Assembly (NCBI RefSeq): GCF_003144095.1
Contig: NZ_NSKH01000024.1
Span: forward strand, 389,198-453,197
DNA: 64,000 nt
Origin: Streptomyces sp. ICBB 8177
GTDB lineage: Bacteria > Actinomycetota > Actinomycetes > Streptomycetales > Streptomycetaceae
Direction: 5' to 3'
Of this stretch, positions 1 through 7,425 are shown piece after piece. The position numbers were made by a program, and so were the translations under genes. Under the pieces are notes generated by a model. It was given only the letters and a program-made list of their open reading frames with translations. It did not search any database and was not told where the DNA came from. Within the stretch, counting starts at the first letter, position 1. Each line of letters starts with the position of its first letter.

Positions 1-1110
1 CGCACCACGTTCAAGACCGTACCGCGCGGCATCGCGCTGCTCGTCGGCTGCAACACCTTCCCGACGTGGAACGGCTTCCCCGGCCTGTTCGCCTCGCTGG
101 CCACCGGCAACCCGGTGCTGGTCAAGCCGCACCCGCGGGCGATCCTGCCGCTGGCGCTGACCGTGCGGATCGCGCGGGAGGTGCTGGGCGAGGCCGGGTT
201 CGACCCCAACCTGGTCTGCCTGGCGGCGGAGCGCCCGGGCGAGGGGATCGCCAAGACCCTGGCGCTGCGCCCGGAGATCCGGATCATCGACTACACCGGC
301 TCGACCTCCTTCGGCGACTGGCTGGAGACCAACGCCCGCCAGGCGCAGGTCTACACCGAGAAGGCCGGCGTCAACACGGTCGTCATCGACTCCACCGACG
401 ACTACCGCGGCATGCTGGGCAACCTCGCCTTCGCCCTGTCGCTCTACAGCGGCCAGATGTGCACCACCCCGCAGAACCTGCTGATCCCCCGCGACGGCAT
501 CGACACCGACGCCGGGCACAAGACCTACGACGAGGTGGTCGCCGACCTCGCGGCGGCCGTCGACAAGCTGCTGGGCGACGACGCGCGGGCCAACGCCCTG
601 CTGGGCGCGATCGTCAACCCGCAGGTGCGCGAACGGCTCGACGGCGCCGCCTCGTTGGGCACGGTGGCGCTGGCGTCGCGGTCCGTGGCGCACCCGGAGT
701 TCCCCGACGCGCTGGTGCGCACCCCCGCGATCGTCACGCTGGACGGCGCCAAGCCGGACGACGAGGCCGCCTACCTGTCGGAGTGCTTCGGCCCGGTGTC
801 GTTCGCCGTCGCGGTGGACTCCACGGCGGACGCGCTGGCGCTGCTGCGCCGCACGGTGCGCGAGAAGGGCGCGATGACGGTCGGCGCGTACACCACGTCC
901 GCCGAGGTGGAGCGCGCCGTGGAGGAGGTCTGCGAACAGGAGTGCGCCAACCTGTCGCTGAACCTCACCGGCGGCGTGTACGTCAACCAGACCGCCGCCT
1001 TCGCCGACTTCCACGGCACCGGCGGCAACCCGGCGGCCAACGCGACGCTGTGCGACGGGGCGTTCGTGGCGAACCGCTTCCGCACGGTGGAGGTGCGGCG
1101 GCCGCAGTGA
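1..1110 (+). CDS. paaN: Phenylacetic acid degradation protein PaaN (aldehyde dehydrogenase family), 5' truncated
   Basis: The frame is open from base 1, so the N-terminus lies outside the window; 369 codons are visible. It is an aldehyde dehydrogenase-fold protein: a VKPHPRAILP stretch at fragment residues 41-50 sits in the cofactor-binding half, and GQMCTT carries the probable catalytic cysteine (fragment residue 154, codon at 460). PaaN proteins are NAD(P)-dependent aldehyde dehydrogenases linked to phenylacetyl-CoA breakdown, acting on the semialdehyde made after ring cleavage. The paaABCDE operon 3.7 kb downstream supports this. The exact substrate cannot be read from the fragment, and a different acyl aldehyde dehydrogenase is possible. 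Confidence 0.85.
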   Translation, partial: RTTFKTVPRGIALLVGCNTFPTWNGFPGLFASLATGNPVLVKPHPRAILPLALTVRIAREVLGEAGFDPNLVCLAAERPGEGIAKTLALRPEIRIIDYTGSTSFGDWLETNARQAQVYTEKAGVNTVVIDSTDDYRGMLGNLAFALSLYSGQMCTTPQNLLIPRDGIDTDAGHKTYDEVVADLAAAVDKLLGDDARANALLGAIVNPQVRERLDGAASLGTVALASRSVAHPEFPDALVRTPAIVTLDGAKPDDEAAYLSECFGPVSFAVAVDSTADALALLRRTVREKGAMTVGAYTTSAEVERAVEEVCEQECANLSLNLTGGVYVNQTAAFADFHGTGGNPAANATLCDGAFVANRFRTVEVRRPQ

Positions 1111-1219
1111 CGCGACGGGCGGGCGGCCCGGTGCGACCACGGCGTCGTCGCCGGGCCTTCGCCCCCGCCCCGCCGCGTAGGCCCAGGTCAGGCGCGGCGG
1201 GGCGGACGCGGCGGGCCCG

Positions 1220-1225
1220 TAGGCT
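1220..1225 (+). promoter_or_regulatory. Possible -10 element (TAGGCT) of a leaderless promoter
   Basis: TAGGCT fits the actinobacterial TANNNT -10 pattern and ends 6 bases before the ATG of the methyltransferase gene, so transcription would begin at or next to the start codon. No ribosome binding site lies in front of that ATG, as expected for a leaderless mRNA. No convincing -35 is visible. Confidence 0.35.
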
Positions 1226-1231
1226 TGGCGC

Positions 1232-1996
1232 ATGTCCGACGACCTGACCGCCGACGTGGTGCGGCACTGGCGCGAGGCCGCCGCCTCGGGCGTGCTGCTC
1301 GACGGGTTCCACGCGCTCAAGCACGCGCTGCGTTTCGGGGCGGACGTGCGCCTCGTGCTCGCCGCCGACAAGGACGCCGTGCTGGCCCTGGCGGCGGAGC
1401 TGGCGCCGGACGTGGCCGAGCGGCTGGACGCCCTGGTACGGCCCGTTGCGGCGTCGCTGCTGCGGGAGTTGCTGCCGCGCACCCATCCCACCGGGGTCGC
1501 CGCGATCGCCGCCCGCCCGGAGCGCGACGCCAACCTGGCCGCGCTGGCCCGCCGGCCCCGGCGGGCCCCCGTCGTCGTCCTGGAGAACCCGCGCAACCTC
1601 GGCAACGTAGGCGCCGTCGTCCGGCTCGCGGCCGGCATGGGCGCCACCGGCGTCATCACCACCGGGGACGCCGACCCGTGGCACCCCAACGTGTTGCGCG
1701 CCGGCGCCGGCTTGCACTACGCCACCGCCGTCGAACGCCTCGACCTCGGCTCGCTGCCGGACGGCCCGTTGTTCGTCCTCGACCCGGCGGGCGACGACAT
1801 CAGGACGACGACCCTGCCCGACGACGCGCTGCTCGCCTTCGGTTCCGAACGGCACGGCGTCTCGGACGAACTGCGCGGCGTGGCGACCCGGTTGCTGGCG
1901 CTGCCGATGCGCGCCCAGGTCTCCAGCTTCAACCTGGCGACCAGCGTGGCGATGAGCCTGTACCACTGGAGCGCGGGCCCGGGAACGCGGGCGTAG
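1232..1996 (+). CDS. TrmH/SpoU family RNA 2'-O-methyltransferase
   Basis: A 254-residue SPOUT-fold protein carrying the three SpoU motifs: NPRNLGNVGAVVR (119-131), FGSERHG (203-209) and SSFNLATSVAMSL (231-243). This family transfers a methyl group from S-adenosylmethionine to the ribose 2'-OH of rRNA or tRNA through a knotted active site made by motifs 2 and 3. The N-terminal ~110 residues resemble the short substrate-binding domain common in the family. The ATG at 1232 has no Shine-Dalgarno sequence but follows a TANNNT element directly. It ends 8 bp from the convergent HTTM gene. The target nucleotide cannot be assigned from sequence. Confidence 0.85.
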   Translation: MSDDLTADVVRHWREAAASGVLLDGFHALKHALRFGADVRLVLAADKDAVLALAAELAPDVAERLDALVRPVAASLLRELLPRTHPTGVAAIAARPERDANLAALARRPRRAPVVVLENPRNLGNVGAVVRLAAGMGATGVITTGDADPWHPNVLRAGAGLHYATAVERLDLGSLPDGPLFVLDPAGDDIRTTTLPDDALLAFGSERHGVSDELRGVATRLLALPMRAQVSSFNLATSVAMSLYHWSAGPGTRA

Positions 1997-2004
1997 CGGG
2001 CCCC

Positions 2005-3330
2005 TCAGCCCGGCAGGGTGTCCACGCCCGGCGGGGTTGGCGCCGCGACCGGTCGCGGTCGCCCACCGTCGCGCTGGGCCGGGATGGCGGGGCGCTCACC
2101 ACGTGAGACCGCCCGCACCAGCCGGTCGCGCGCCCAGCGCAGGAAGCCGGTCGGCAGGAAGACCGCGTCGGCCGTGATCATCGCCAGGGAGAAGAACGGC
2201 AGCCCCAGGGTGACCGCGATCGCCGCGTGCTCGCACATCATGGCCACCAGCAGCACGTTCTTCACCCGGCGGTTGAAGAGCGTGAAGGGGAAGGCGACCT
2301 GCACGATCACCGTGCCGTAGGTGATCAGCATGACGACGACGCCGTTGGACGACATCAGGTGCGACAGGGCCGGCCAGGGGGTGAAGTCGTTGAGGTGCAG
2401 CGGGTAGTACAGCGCGGTGCCGTCCTCCCAGCGCGAACCCTGGATCTTGTACCAGCCGGCGGTCGCGTAGATGAAGCAGACCTCGACGACGATCACCAGC
2501 ATGGCGCCCGCGTGCACGACGTTGGCGACCATCTCCATGACCGCGCGCGGCTCACCCGGCGCGTACTTGCGCAGCAGCCACCACAGGCCCTGCAACGCGA
2601 GCACGACGTAGAACGCCGACGCCCAGAACATGCTGAGGTCGCCGAGCGCGCAGACCACCAGCAGGCCGATCGCCCCGGCGACCCAAGTGACGACGCCGAC
2701 CACGTCGTTCGTCTCGTACGGGTCGCGTGCCGCGCGTCGCGGATCGCGCTCGCGGCGGCGCCTGGCACGGCGGGCGTCCAGCGACCAGACCTGACCGCAG
2801 CGGGTGAAGAGCAGGTAGATCGCCATGATGTGGACGACGTTGTCGCCGCCGTCGCCCTCGAAGACGCTGCGGTTCTGCAACGACAGCACGCCGATCATGA
2901 ACAGCAGCGCGGAGGTGCGGGTCCGCCAGCCGAGCATCAGGGCGGCGCTCGCCAGGATCGCGACCGTGTAGACGATCTCGAACCACACCCTGCTGTCGGA
3001 CCACAGCAGTACGGTGAAGGCGTGGTTGGACGCGATCAGGCTTCGCGCCATGTCCCAGCTCCACGGGCTGCCCGGCCCGTACAGCTCGTCGCGGTGCGGC
3101 CACTCGCGCAGCAGGAACAGCAGCCAGGTCAGCGCGAAGCCGATCCGTATCACCGCCGACTGGTACGGCGCCACCGGCCGGCCGCTGACCCGGGCCAGAC
3201 CGCGGCCGATCGCGCTGTCCAGTCCGCGCAGCACGCCCGCGAAGGGTGAGGGCACGGCGGGCTCGGCGCGCGGCACGGGAGCCTCGGCGCGGGGCGCGAA
3301 TGCCTGCCCGGGAGTCCGGTCGTCGGTCAC
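2005..3330 (-). CDS. HTTM-domain (vitamin K-dependent carboxylase-like) membrane protein
   Basis: A 441-residue polytopic membrane protein. After a short Pro/Ala-rich N-terminus come many hydrophobic segments, for example SAVIRIGFALTWLLFLL and AGAMLVIVVEVCFIYATA, with the aromatic motifs AGWYKIQG and WPHRDELYGP typical of HTTM proteins. HTTM proteins are bacterial relatives of the membrane part of vitamin K-dependent gamma-glutamyl carboxylase; their reaction in bacteria is largely unknown. The GTG at 3330 overlaps the stop of the upstream DUF5819 gene (GTGA), so the two are co-translated; an in-frame GTG further upstream (3408) lies inside that gene and is less likely. Confidence 0.82.
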   Translation of the reverse strand: MTDDRTPGQAFAPRAEAPVPRAEPAVPSPFAGVLRGLDSAIGRGLARVSGRPVAPYQSAVIRIGFALTWLLFLLREWPHRDELYGPGSPWSWDMARSLIASNHAFTVLLWSDSRVWFEIVYTVAILASAALMLGWRTRTSALLFMIGVLSLQNRSVFEGDGGDNVVHIMAIYLLFTRCGQVWSLDARRARRRRERDPRRAARDPYETNDVVGVVTWVAGAIGLLVVCALGDLSMFWASAFYVVLALQGLWWLLRKYAPGEPRAVMEMVANVVHAGAMLVIVVEVCFIYATAGWYKIQGSRWEDGTALYYPLHLNDFTPWPALSHLMSSNGVVVMLITYGTVIVQVAFPFTLFNRRVKNVLLVAMMCEHAAIAVTLGLPFFSLAMITADAVFLPTGFLRWARDRLVRAVSRGERPAIPAQRDGGRPRPVAAPTPPGVDTLPG

Positions 3331-4559
3331 GTGAAGTCCTTGGAGCTGACGGTCCACCACGGCATCACGCGGTAGGTGGTCTGGGTGTCGATCCGCTCGG
3401 CGCTCCACTTGGGCGCCGCCACCGGCATCGTGGCGAGGCGCACCTGGACGCGCTGCACGGAGCCGCCGTTGAGGTGCGGGCCGAAACGGTGGGCGATGAT
3501 CCGCAGCAGGTACTCCTGCGACAGGTCGCCGCGGTCCCCGATCGGGTGGTCCTGCTCGTCGTGGGTGTCGGTGTAGAAGCCCCAGGCGCGGCGCAGTTCG
3601 TTCTGCTCGGTGTGGCTGGGGATCGGGTTGTGCCGGATCTTGGCGATGTCCATGGCGGTGAAGTCGACCCAGCCGGTCGTGCTCGTCGCGCCGTTCGCCT
3701 GCCGCACCTCGGCGCGGGCCTGGACGTCGGTGTTGACCTGCACCGGGTTGGGCGCGAACAACTGCCAGTTCTGCTCGAACTCGGGGTCGACGTAGCCGTT
3801 GATCGCCGAGGCGTGCGCCTTGGAGATCGTGTTGGACGGCGCGACGCTCAGGAAGACCATGCCGAGATGGACAGCGGCGCCCACCACCACGGCGGCGACG
3901 GTGAGCGCGACGACGACCCGGGAGGGAAGCGAGAGGCGGGCTATCGGGCCGAGGTCGGAGGCGTATCCGGTGTCGTCGGCCTCGGGGCGGCCCGCGTCGG
4001 GAACCCCGGAGGCGGAGGCACTCGCGTCGCCGGAGGCGGTGCCGCCCACTTCGCCGGAGGCGGAGGCGCCTACCTCGCCAGGGGCAGAGGCGGAGGCGGG
4101 GGCGCCTACCTCGCCGGTGGCGGAGGCGGGGCCGCCCGCGTCGTGGTGGCCGGTCTCGGGATCGCCTGGGGCGTGGTCGCCGCCCGTGGTGGCGCCGCTG
4201 GGGCCCCCGGGACCGCTGGGGAGGCTGGGGCCGGCGGGGCCAGGGCGGTCTGGCCGACTGATGCGATCGGGGTGATCAGGACGCTCGGAGGCGCGGGGGT
4301 CGGCCGGGGCACGGCTTTCCGGGGCGGGATCCGGGGCGGAGGCGGCACCGGCGGGTGCCTCGCCGTCAGCCGTCGCCTCGTCCGGCGTTCCCGGTCCTCC
4401 CGGCGCCTGCGCCCCCTCCGGGCCCCCCGGCGTGGCTGCCCGATCTTCCGGCACGTGCGCCCGCGCGGGCGCGTGAGGACCGCCCGCGTCGGCGCCCCGG
4501 TCCGGTGCCGCGCCGGCTTCGGACCCGCGTCGCGCCGCCCCCTGCTCGGGTGGCTCCAT
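3327..4559 (-). CDS. DUF5819 family membrane-anchored protein
   Basis: About 410 residues from the ATG at 4559. The first ~190 residues are low-complexity (Pro, Gly, Ala, Asp, Ser) with repeated GEVGA/PASAS-like units. One membrane helix follows (VVVALTVAAVVVGAAVHLGM) and then a conserved extracytoplasmic domain with FEQNWQLFAPNPVQVNTD and AWGFYTDTHDE, which I recognise as DUF5819. Function is unknown; the family commonly sits beside HTTM genes and here overlaps one by 4 bp, so the products probably work together at the membrane. The start is uncertain: an ATG at 4697 is in frame, but neither has a strong ribosome binding site. Composition alone would not support the N-terminal region as coding. 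Confidence 0.75.
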   Translation of the reverse strand: MEPPEQGAARRGSEAGAAPDRGADAGGPHAPARAHVPEDRAATPGGPEGAQAPGGPGTPDEATADGEAPAGAASAPDPAPESRAPADPRASERPDHPDRISRPDRPGPAGPSLPSGPGGPSGATTGGDHAPGDPETGHHDAGGPASATGEVGAPASASAPGEVGASASGEVGGTASGDASASASGVPDAGRPEADDTGYASDLGPIARLSLPSRVVVALTVAAVVVGAAVHLGMVFLSVAPSNTISKAHASAINGYVDPEFEQNWQLFAPNPVQVNTDVQARAEVRQANGATSTTGWVDFTAMDIAKIRHNPIPSHTEQNELRRAWGFYTDTHDEQDHPIGDRGDLSQEYLLRIIAHRFGPHLNGGSVQRVQVRLATMPVAAPKWSAERIDTQTTYRVMPWWTVSSKDFT

Positions 4560-4750
4560 CTCGTGCCCCGTTCCCTTCCCTGGCGCCCCGAAGGCCCAGA
4601 TCCCCGCGGCCCGAGGGCCGTCTCCCCGGCGGCCGGTGGGCCTTCGGGCCCGGGCCACCACGCCACCGTTGGTCTTGACCACCGGAACGCTACTCATGAG
4701 GCCGCCGCTAGGACAGCCGTACGAGGTTATCCACAGGCCGCGGCCCGGCC

Positions 4751-4779
4751 TTGACACCCTCCGCCACCCGGCACACCAT
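4751..4779 (+). promoter_or_regulatory. Probable paaA promoter
   Basis: A perfect TTGACA (4751-4756), a 17-bp spacer and CACCAT (4774-4779, 3 of 6 to TATAAT) lie about 70 bp before paaA. The predicted start (around 4786) falls inside the palindromic operator at 4783-4796, an arrangement that fits repression by blocking initiation. Confidence 0.55.
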
Positions 4780-4782
4780 TGA

Positions 4783-4796
4783 ACCGAACGGTCGGT
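4783..4796. promoter_or_regulatory. Probable TetR-type (PaaR-like) operator
   Basis: The 14-mer ACCGAACGGTCGGT matches ACCGNNCGNNCGGT, which I recall as the core of the operator bound by the TetR-family repressor PaaR of Corynebacterium glutamicum at phenylacetate genes. A further CGGT follows in phase. The site covers the predicted transcription start of the paa operon. No TetR gene is in the window, so the regulator must be encoded elsewhere. Confidence 0.55.
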
Positions 4797-4848
4797 CGGT
4801 AGCTCATGAGGTCCACCAGGGCCCAACGGGAGTGAGGGAGGCTTCGGC

Positions 4849-5877
4849 ATGGCCACGGCACAGACGGCGGACGCCGTCGACCAGCAGGCGGAGTTCGACG
4901 CGTTGGTGGCCGCCGAAGGGCGGATCGAGCCGCGCGACTGGATGCCCGACGCCTACCGGGCCACGCTGGTCCGCCAGATCGCGCAACACGCGCACTCCGA
5001 GATCATCGGCATGCAGCCGGAGGCCAACTGGATAACGCGCGCCCCCAGCCTGCGGCGCAAGGCGATCCTGATGGCCAAGGTGCAGGACGAGGCCGGACAC
5101 GGCCTGTACCTGTACGGCGCCGCCGAGACCCTGGGCGTCAACCGCGACGACCTGCTCGACAAGCTGCACGCGGGCCGCCAGCGCTACAGCTCGATCTTCA
5201 ACTACCCCACCCTGACCTGGGCTGACGTCGGCGCCATCGGCTGGCTGGTGGACGGCGCGGCGATCACCAACCAGGTGCCGCTGTGCCGCTGCTCCTACGG
5301 GCCGTACGCGCGCGCCATGGTGCGGGTGTGCAAGGAGGAGTCCTTCCACCAGCGCCAGGGTTACGAGCTGCTGCTGGCGCTGTCGCGCGGCACCGAGGCG
5401 CAGCACGCGATGGCGCAGGACGCGGTGGACCGCTGGTGGTGGCCGTCGCTGATGATGTTCGGCCCGCCGGACGACGAGTCGGCGCACTCCGCGCAGTCGA
5501 TGGCCTGGCGCATCAAGCGGCACTCCAACGACGAGCTGCGTCAGCGGTTCGTGGACATATGCGTGCCGCAGGCGGAGTCGCTGGGGCTCACCCTGCCCGA
5601 CCCGGACATCGCCTGGAACGAGGAGCGCGGCTGCTACGACTTCGGGCCGATCGACTGGTCGGAGTTCCAGCGGGTGCTGCGCGGCGACGGCCCCTGCAAC
5701 GAACAGCGTCTCGCCCAGCGCCGCGCCGCGCACGAGAACGGCGCGTGGGTCCGCGAGGCGGCGGCCGCCTACGCCGCCAAGCACGCCGGCGACGGCACGA
5801 CGGACAGCACCGAGAGCACCGAGAGCACCAAGAGCAGCGAGAGCGCTGAGAGCACCGAGGGGGCGATGGCGGGATGA
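4849..5877 (+). CDS. paaA: 1,2-phenylacetyl-CoA epoxidase, catalytic subunit PaaA
   Basis: 342 residues. PaaA is the carboxylate-bridged diiron oxygenase subunit that turns phenylacetyl-CoA into its ring 1,2-epoxide, with PaaC as partner and PaaE as reductase. Iron-ligand motifs are visible: EAGH (81-84) and KEESFHQ (162-168). GGAGG 11 bases upstream supports the ATG at 4849. It is the first gene of a tight paaABCDE operon and overlaps paaB by 4 bp. Unusual feature: the last ~25 residues (318-342) are a Ser/Thr/Glu repeat tail ([13 protein letters not shown]...), beyond the end of the conserved domain and encoded by short DNA repeats. Confidence 0.95.
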   Translation: MATAQTADAVDQQAEFDALVAAEGRIEPRDWMPDAYRATLVRQIAQHAHSEIIGMQPEANWITRAPSLRRKAILMAKVQDEAGHGLYLYGAAETLGVNRDDLLDKLHAGRQRYSSIFNYPTLTWADVGAIGWLVDGAAITNQVPLCRCSYGPYARAMVRVCKEESFHQRQGYELLLALSRGTEAQHAMAQDAVDRWWWPSLMMFGPPDDESAHSAQSMAWRIKRHSNDELRQRFVDICVPQAESLGLTLPDPDIAWNEERGCYDFGPIDWSEFQRVLRGDGPCNEQRLAQRRAAHENGAWVREAAAAYAAKHAGDGTTDSTESTESTKSSESAESTEGAMAG

Positions 5878-6158
5878 GCGGCGACTGGCCGTTGTGGGAG
5901 GTCTTCGTGCGCAGCAGGCGCGGGCTGAGCCACAGCCACGCGGGAAGCCTGCACGCGCCCGACGCGCAGATGGCCCTGCGCAACGCGCGCGACCTGTTCA
6001 CCCGGCGCGGGGAGGGCGTGTCGATCTGGGTGGTCCCGGCCGCCGCGATCACCGCCTCGTCGCCGGACGAGAAGGATCCGTTCTTCGAACCGGCGGCCGA
6101 CAAGGTCTACCGGCACCCGACGTTCTACGAGATCCCGGAAGGGGTGCAGCACCTGTGA
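5874..6158 (+). CDS. paaB: 1,2-phenylacetyl-CoA epoxidase subunit PaaB
   Basis: 94 residues, the usual size. Opens with [20 protein letters not shown] and contains [18 protein letters not shown], both characteristic of PaaB. PaaB is a small non-catalytic subunit that bridges PaaAC heterodimers in the epoxidase complex. Its ATG overlaps the paaA stop (ATGA) and its own stop overlaps the paaC GTG (GTGA), so subunit synthesis is probably translationally coupled. Confidence 0.95.
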   Translation: MSGDWPLWEVFVRSRRGLSHSHAGSLHAPDAQMALRNARDLFTRRGEGVSIWVVPAAAITASSPDEKDPFFEPAADKVYRHPTFYEIPEGVQHL

Positions 6159-6934
6159 ACGGCGAGCCGACCCGGCCCGGCTCCCTCGCCACCTCCGCGG
6201 GCGCGGGCGTCGCCCCCGGCACGGCCGCGTGGGCCGCGGTGGCGCTGGCGGACGACGCGCTGGTGCTGTCCCACCGCCTCGGCGAGTGGGTGGGGCACGC
6301 GCCGGCGCTGGAGGAGGAGGTGGCCCTCGCCAACATCGCGCTCGACCTGCTGGGCCAGGCGCGCTTCCTGTACTCGCTCGCGGGCGACGAGGACGAGCTG
6401 GCGTACCTGCGGGAGGAACGGGCCTTCCGCAACGTGCAGTTGGTGGAGCGGCCCAACGGTGACTTCGCGTCCACCATCGTGCGGCAGCTGTTCTTCTCCA
6501 CCTACCAGGAGCTGCTGTACCTGGAGCTGGCGGCGGCCGAACCGGACGGCGAGCTGGGCGCGTTGGCCGCCAAGGCGGTCAAGGAGGTCGCCTACCACCG
6601 CGACCACGCCGCCCAGTGGACGCTGCGGCTCGGCGACGGCACGCCGGAGAGCCACCGCCGCACGCAGGAGGCGCTGGACGCCCTGTGGCGCTACACCGGT
6701 GAACTCTTCGAGCCCGTCGAGGGGTTGGAGATACGCGCCGACGCGCTGCGGCAGCCGTGGCTGGCGTCTGTCACCGAGGTCGTCACGCGCGCCACCTTGA
6801 CCATGCCGGAGGGCACCGACCGGATCGACTGGGCGGCGGGCGGCGGACGGCAGGGCGTCCACACCGAGCCGTTCGGCCGGATGCTCGCGGAGATGCAGCA
6901 CCTGCACCGGGCGCACCCGGGGGCGTCATGGTGA
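6155..6934 (+). CDS. paaC: 1,2-phenylacetyl-CoA epoxidase structural subunit PaaC
   Basis: 259 residues starting at the GTG that overlaps the paaB stop. It is a ferritin-like helical protein paralogous to PaaA but without a working diiron centre; it stabilises PaaA and helps bind substrate. Recognisable segments are EEVALANIALDLLGQARFLY near residue 50 and RQLFFSTYQELLYLEL near residue 115. The frame stays open upstream to 5894, but that part lies within paaB and is not expected to be translated. It overlaps paaD by 7 bp. Confidence 0.93.
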   Translation: MNGEPTRPGSLATSAGAGVAPGTAAWAAVALADDALVLSHRLGEWVGHAPALEEEVALANIALDLLGQARFLYSLAGDEDELAYLREERAFRNVQLVERPNGDFASTIVRQLFFSTYQELLYLELAAAEPDGELGALAAKAVKEVAYHRDHAAQWTLRLGDGTPESHRRTQEALDALWRYTGELFEPVEGLEIRADALRQPWLASVTEVVTRATLTMPEGTDRIDWAAGGGRQGVHTEPFGRMLAEMQHLHRAHPGASW

Positions 6935-7422
6935 CGATGACGGCGCTGGAGGAGGAGCTGCTGCGCATAGCGGGCGGTGTCCCCGATCCCGAGCTGCCCA
7001 TGCTCACCCTCGACGAGCTGGGCGTGCTGCGGGGCCTGCGCGTCGTCGCGCCGGGTGCGGTGGAGGTCGAGCTGACGCCGACGTACACCGGCTGCCCGGC
7101 GGTCGGGACGATGGCCGCGGACATCACCGACCGGCTCCGCGAGCGCGGCATGGCCGAGGTGTCGGTGCGCACGGTGCTGTCGCCGCCGTGGACCACGGAC
7201 GCCATCAGTCCGGAGGGCCGCCGCAAGCTGGCGGAGTCCGGCATAGCCCCGCCGCGCCCGAAGGAGGCGTCGGGGCCGGTGCCGGTCGAGCTGTCGGTGC
7301 GCTGCCCGCACTGCGGTTCGCTGGACACCACGTTGCTCAACCGGTTCTCGTCCACCGCCTGCAAGTCGCTGCGGCGGTGCGAGAGCTGCCGTGAACCGTT
7401 CGACCACTTCAAGGAGTTGTGA
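6928..7422 (+). CDS. paaD: PaaD, MIP18/SufT-type iron-sulfur assembly factor of the epoxidase
   Basis: 164 residues. The N-terminal ~95 residues form a MIP18/DUF59 domain (VPDPELPMLTLDELGVLRGL and TPTYTGCPA, whose cysteine is the conserved one). The C-terminal 40 residues form a zinc ribbon with CPHCGS and CESC. PaaD is needed for the PaaE/PaaA metal centres rather than for catalysis. The ATG at 6928 overlaps the paaC end by 7 bp; an alternative ATG lies at 6937. The gap to paaE is only 3 bp. Confidence 0.92.
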   Translation: MVTMTALEEELLRIAGGVPDPELPMLTLDELGVLRGLRVVAPGAVEVELTPTYTGCPAVGTMAADITDRLRERGMAEVSVRTVLSPPWTTDAISPEGRRKLAESGIAPPRPKEASGPVPVELSVRCPHCGSLDTTLLNRFSSTACKSLRRCESCREPFDHFKEL

Positions 7423-7425
7423 GGG

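Noticed and set aside
4560-4856. Extension of the DUF5819 protein to 4856
   Set aside because: It would overlap the paaA start and cover the paa promoter and operator; a start at 4559 (or 4697) is more sensible.
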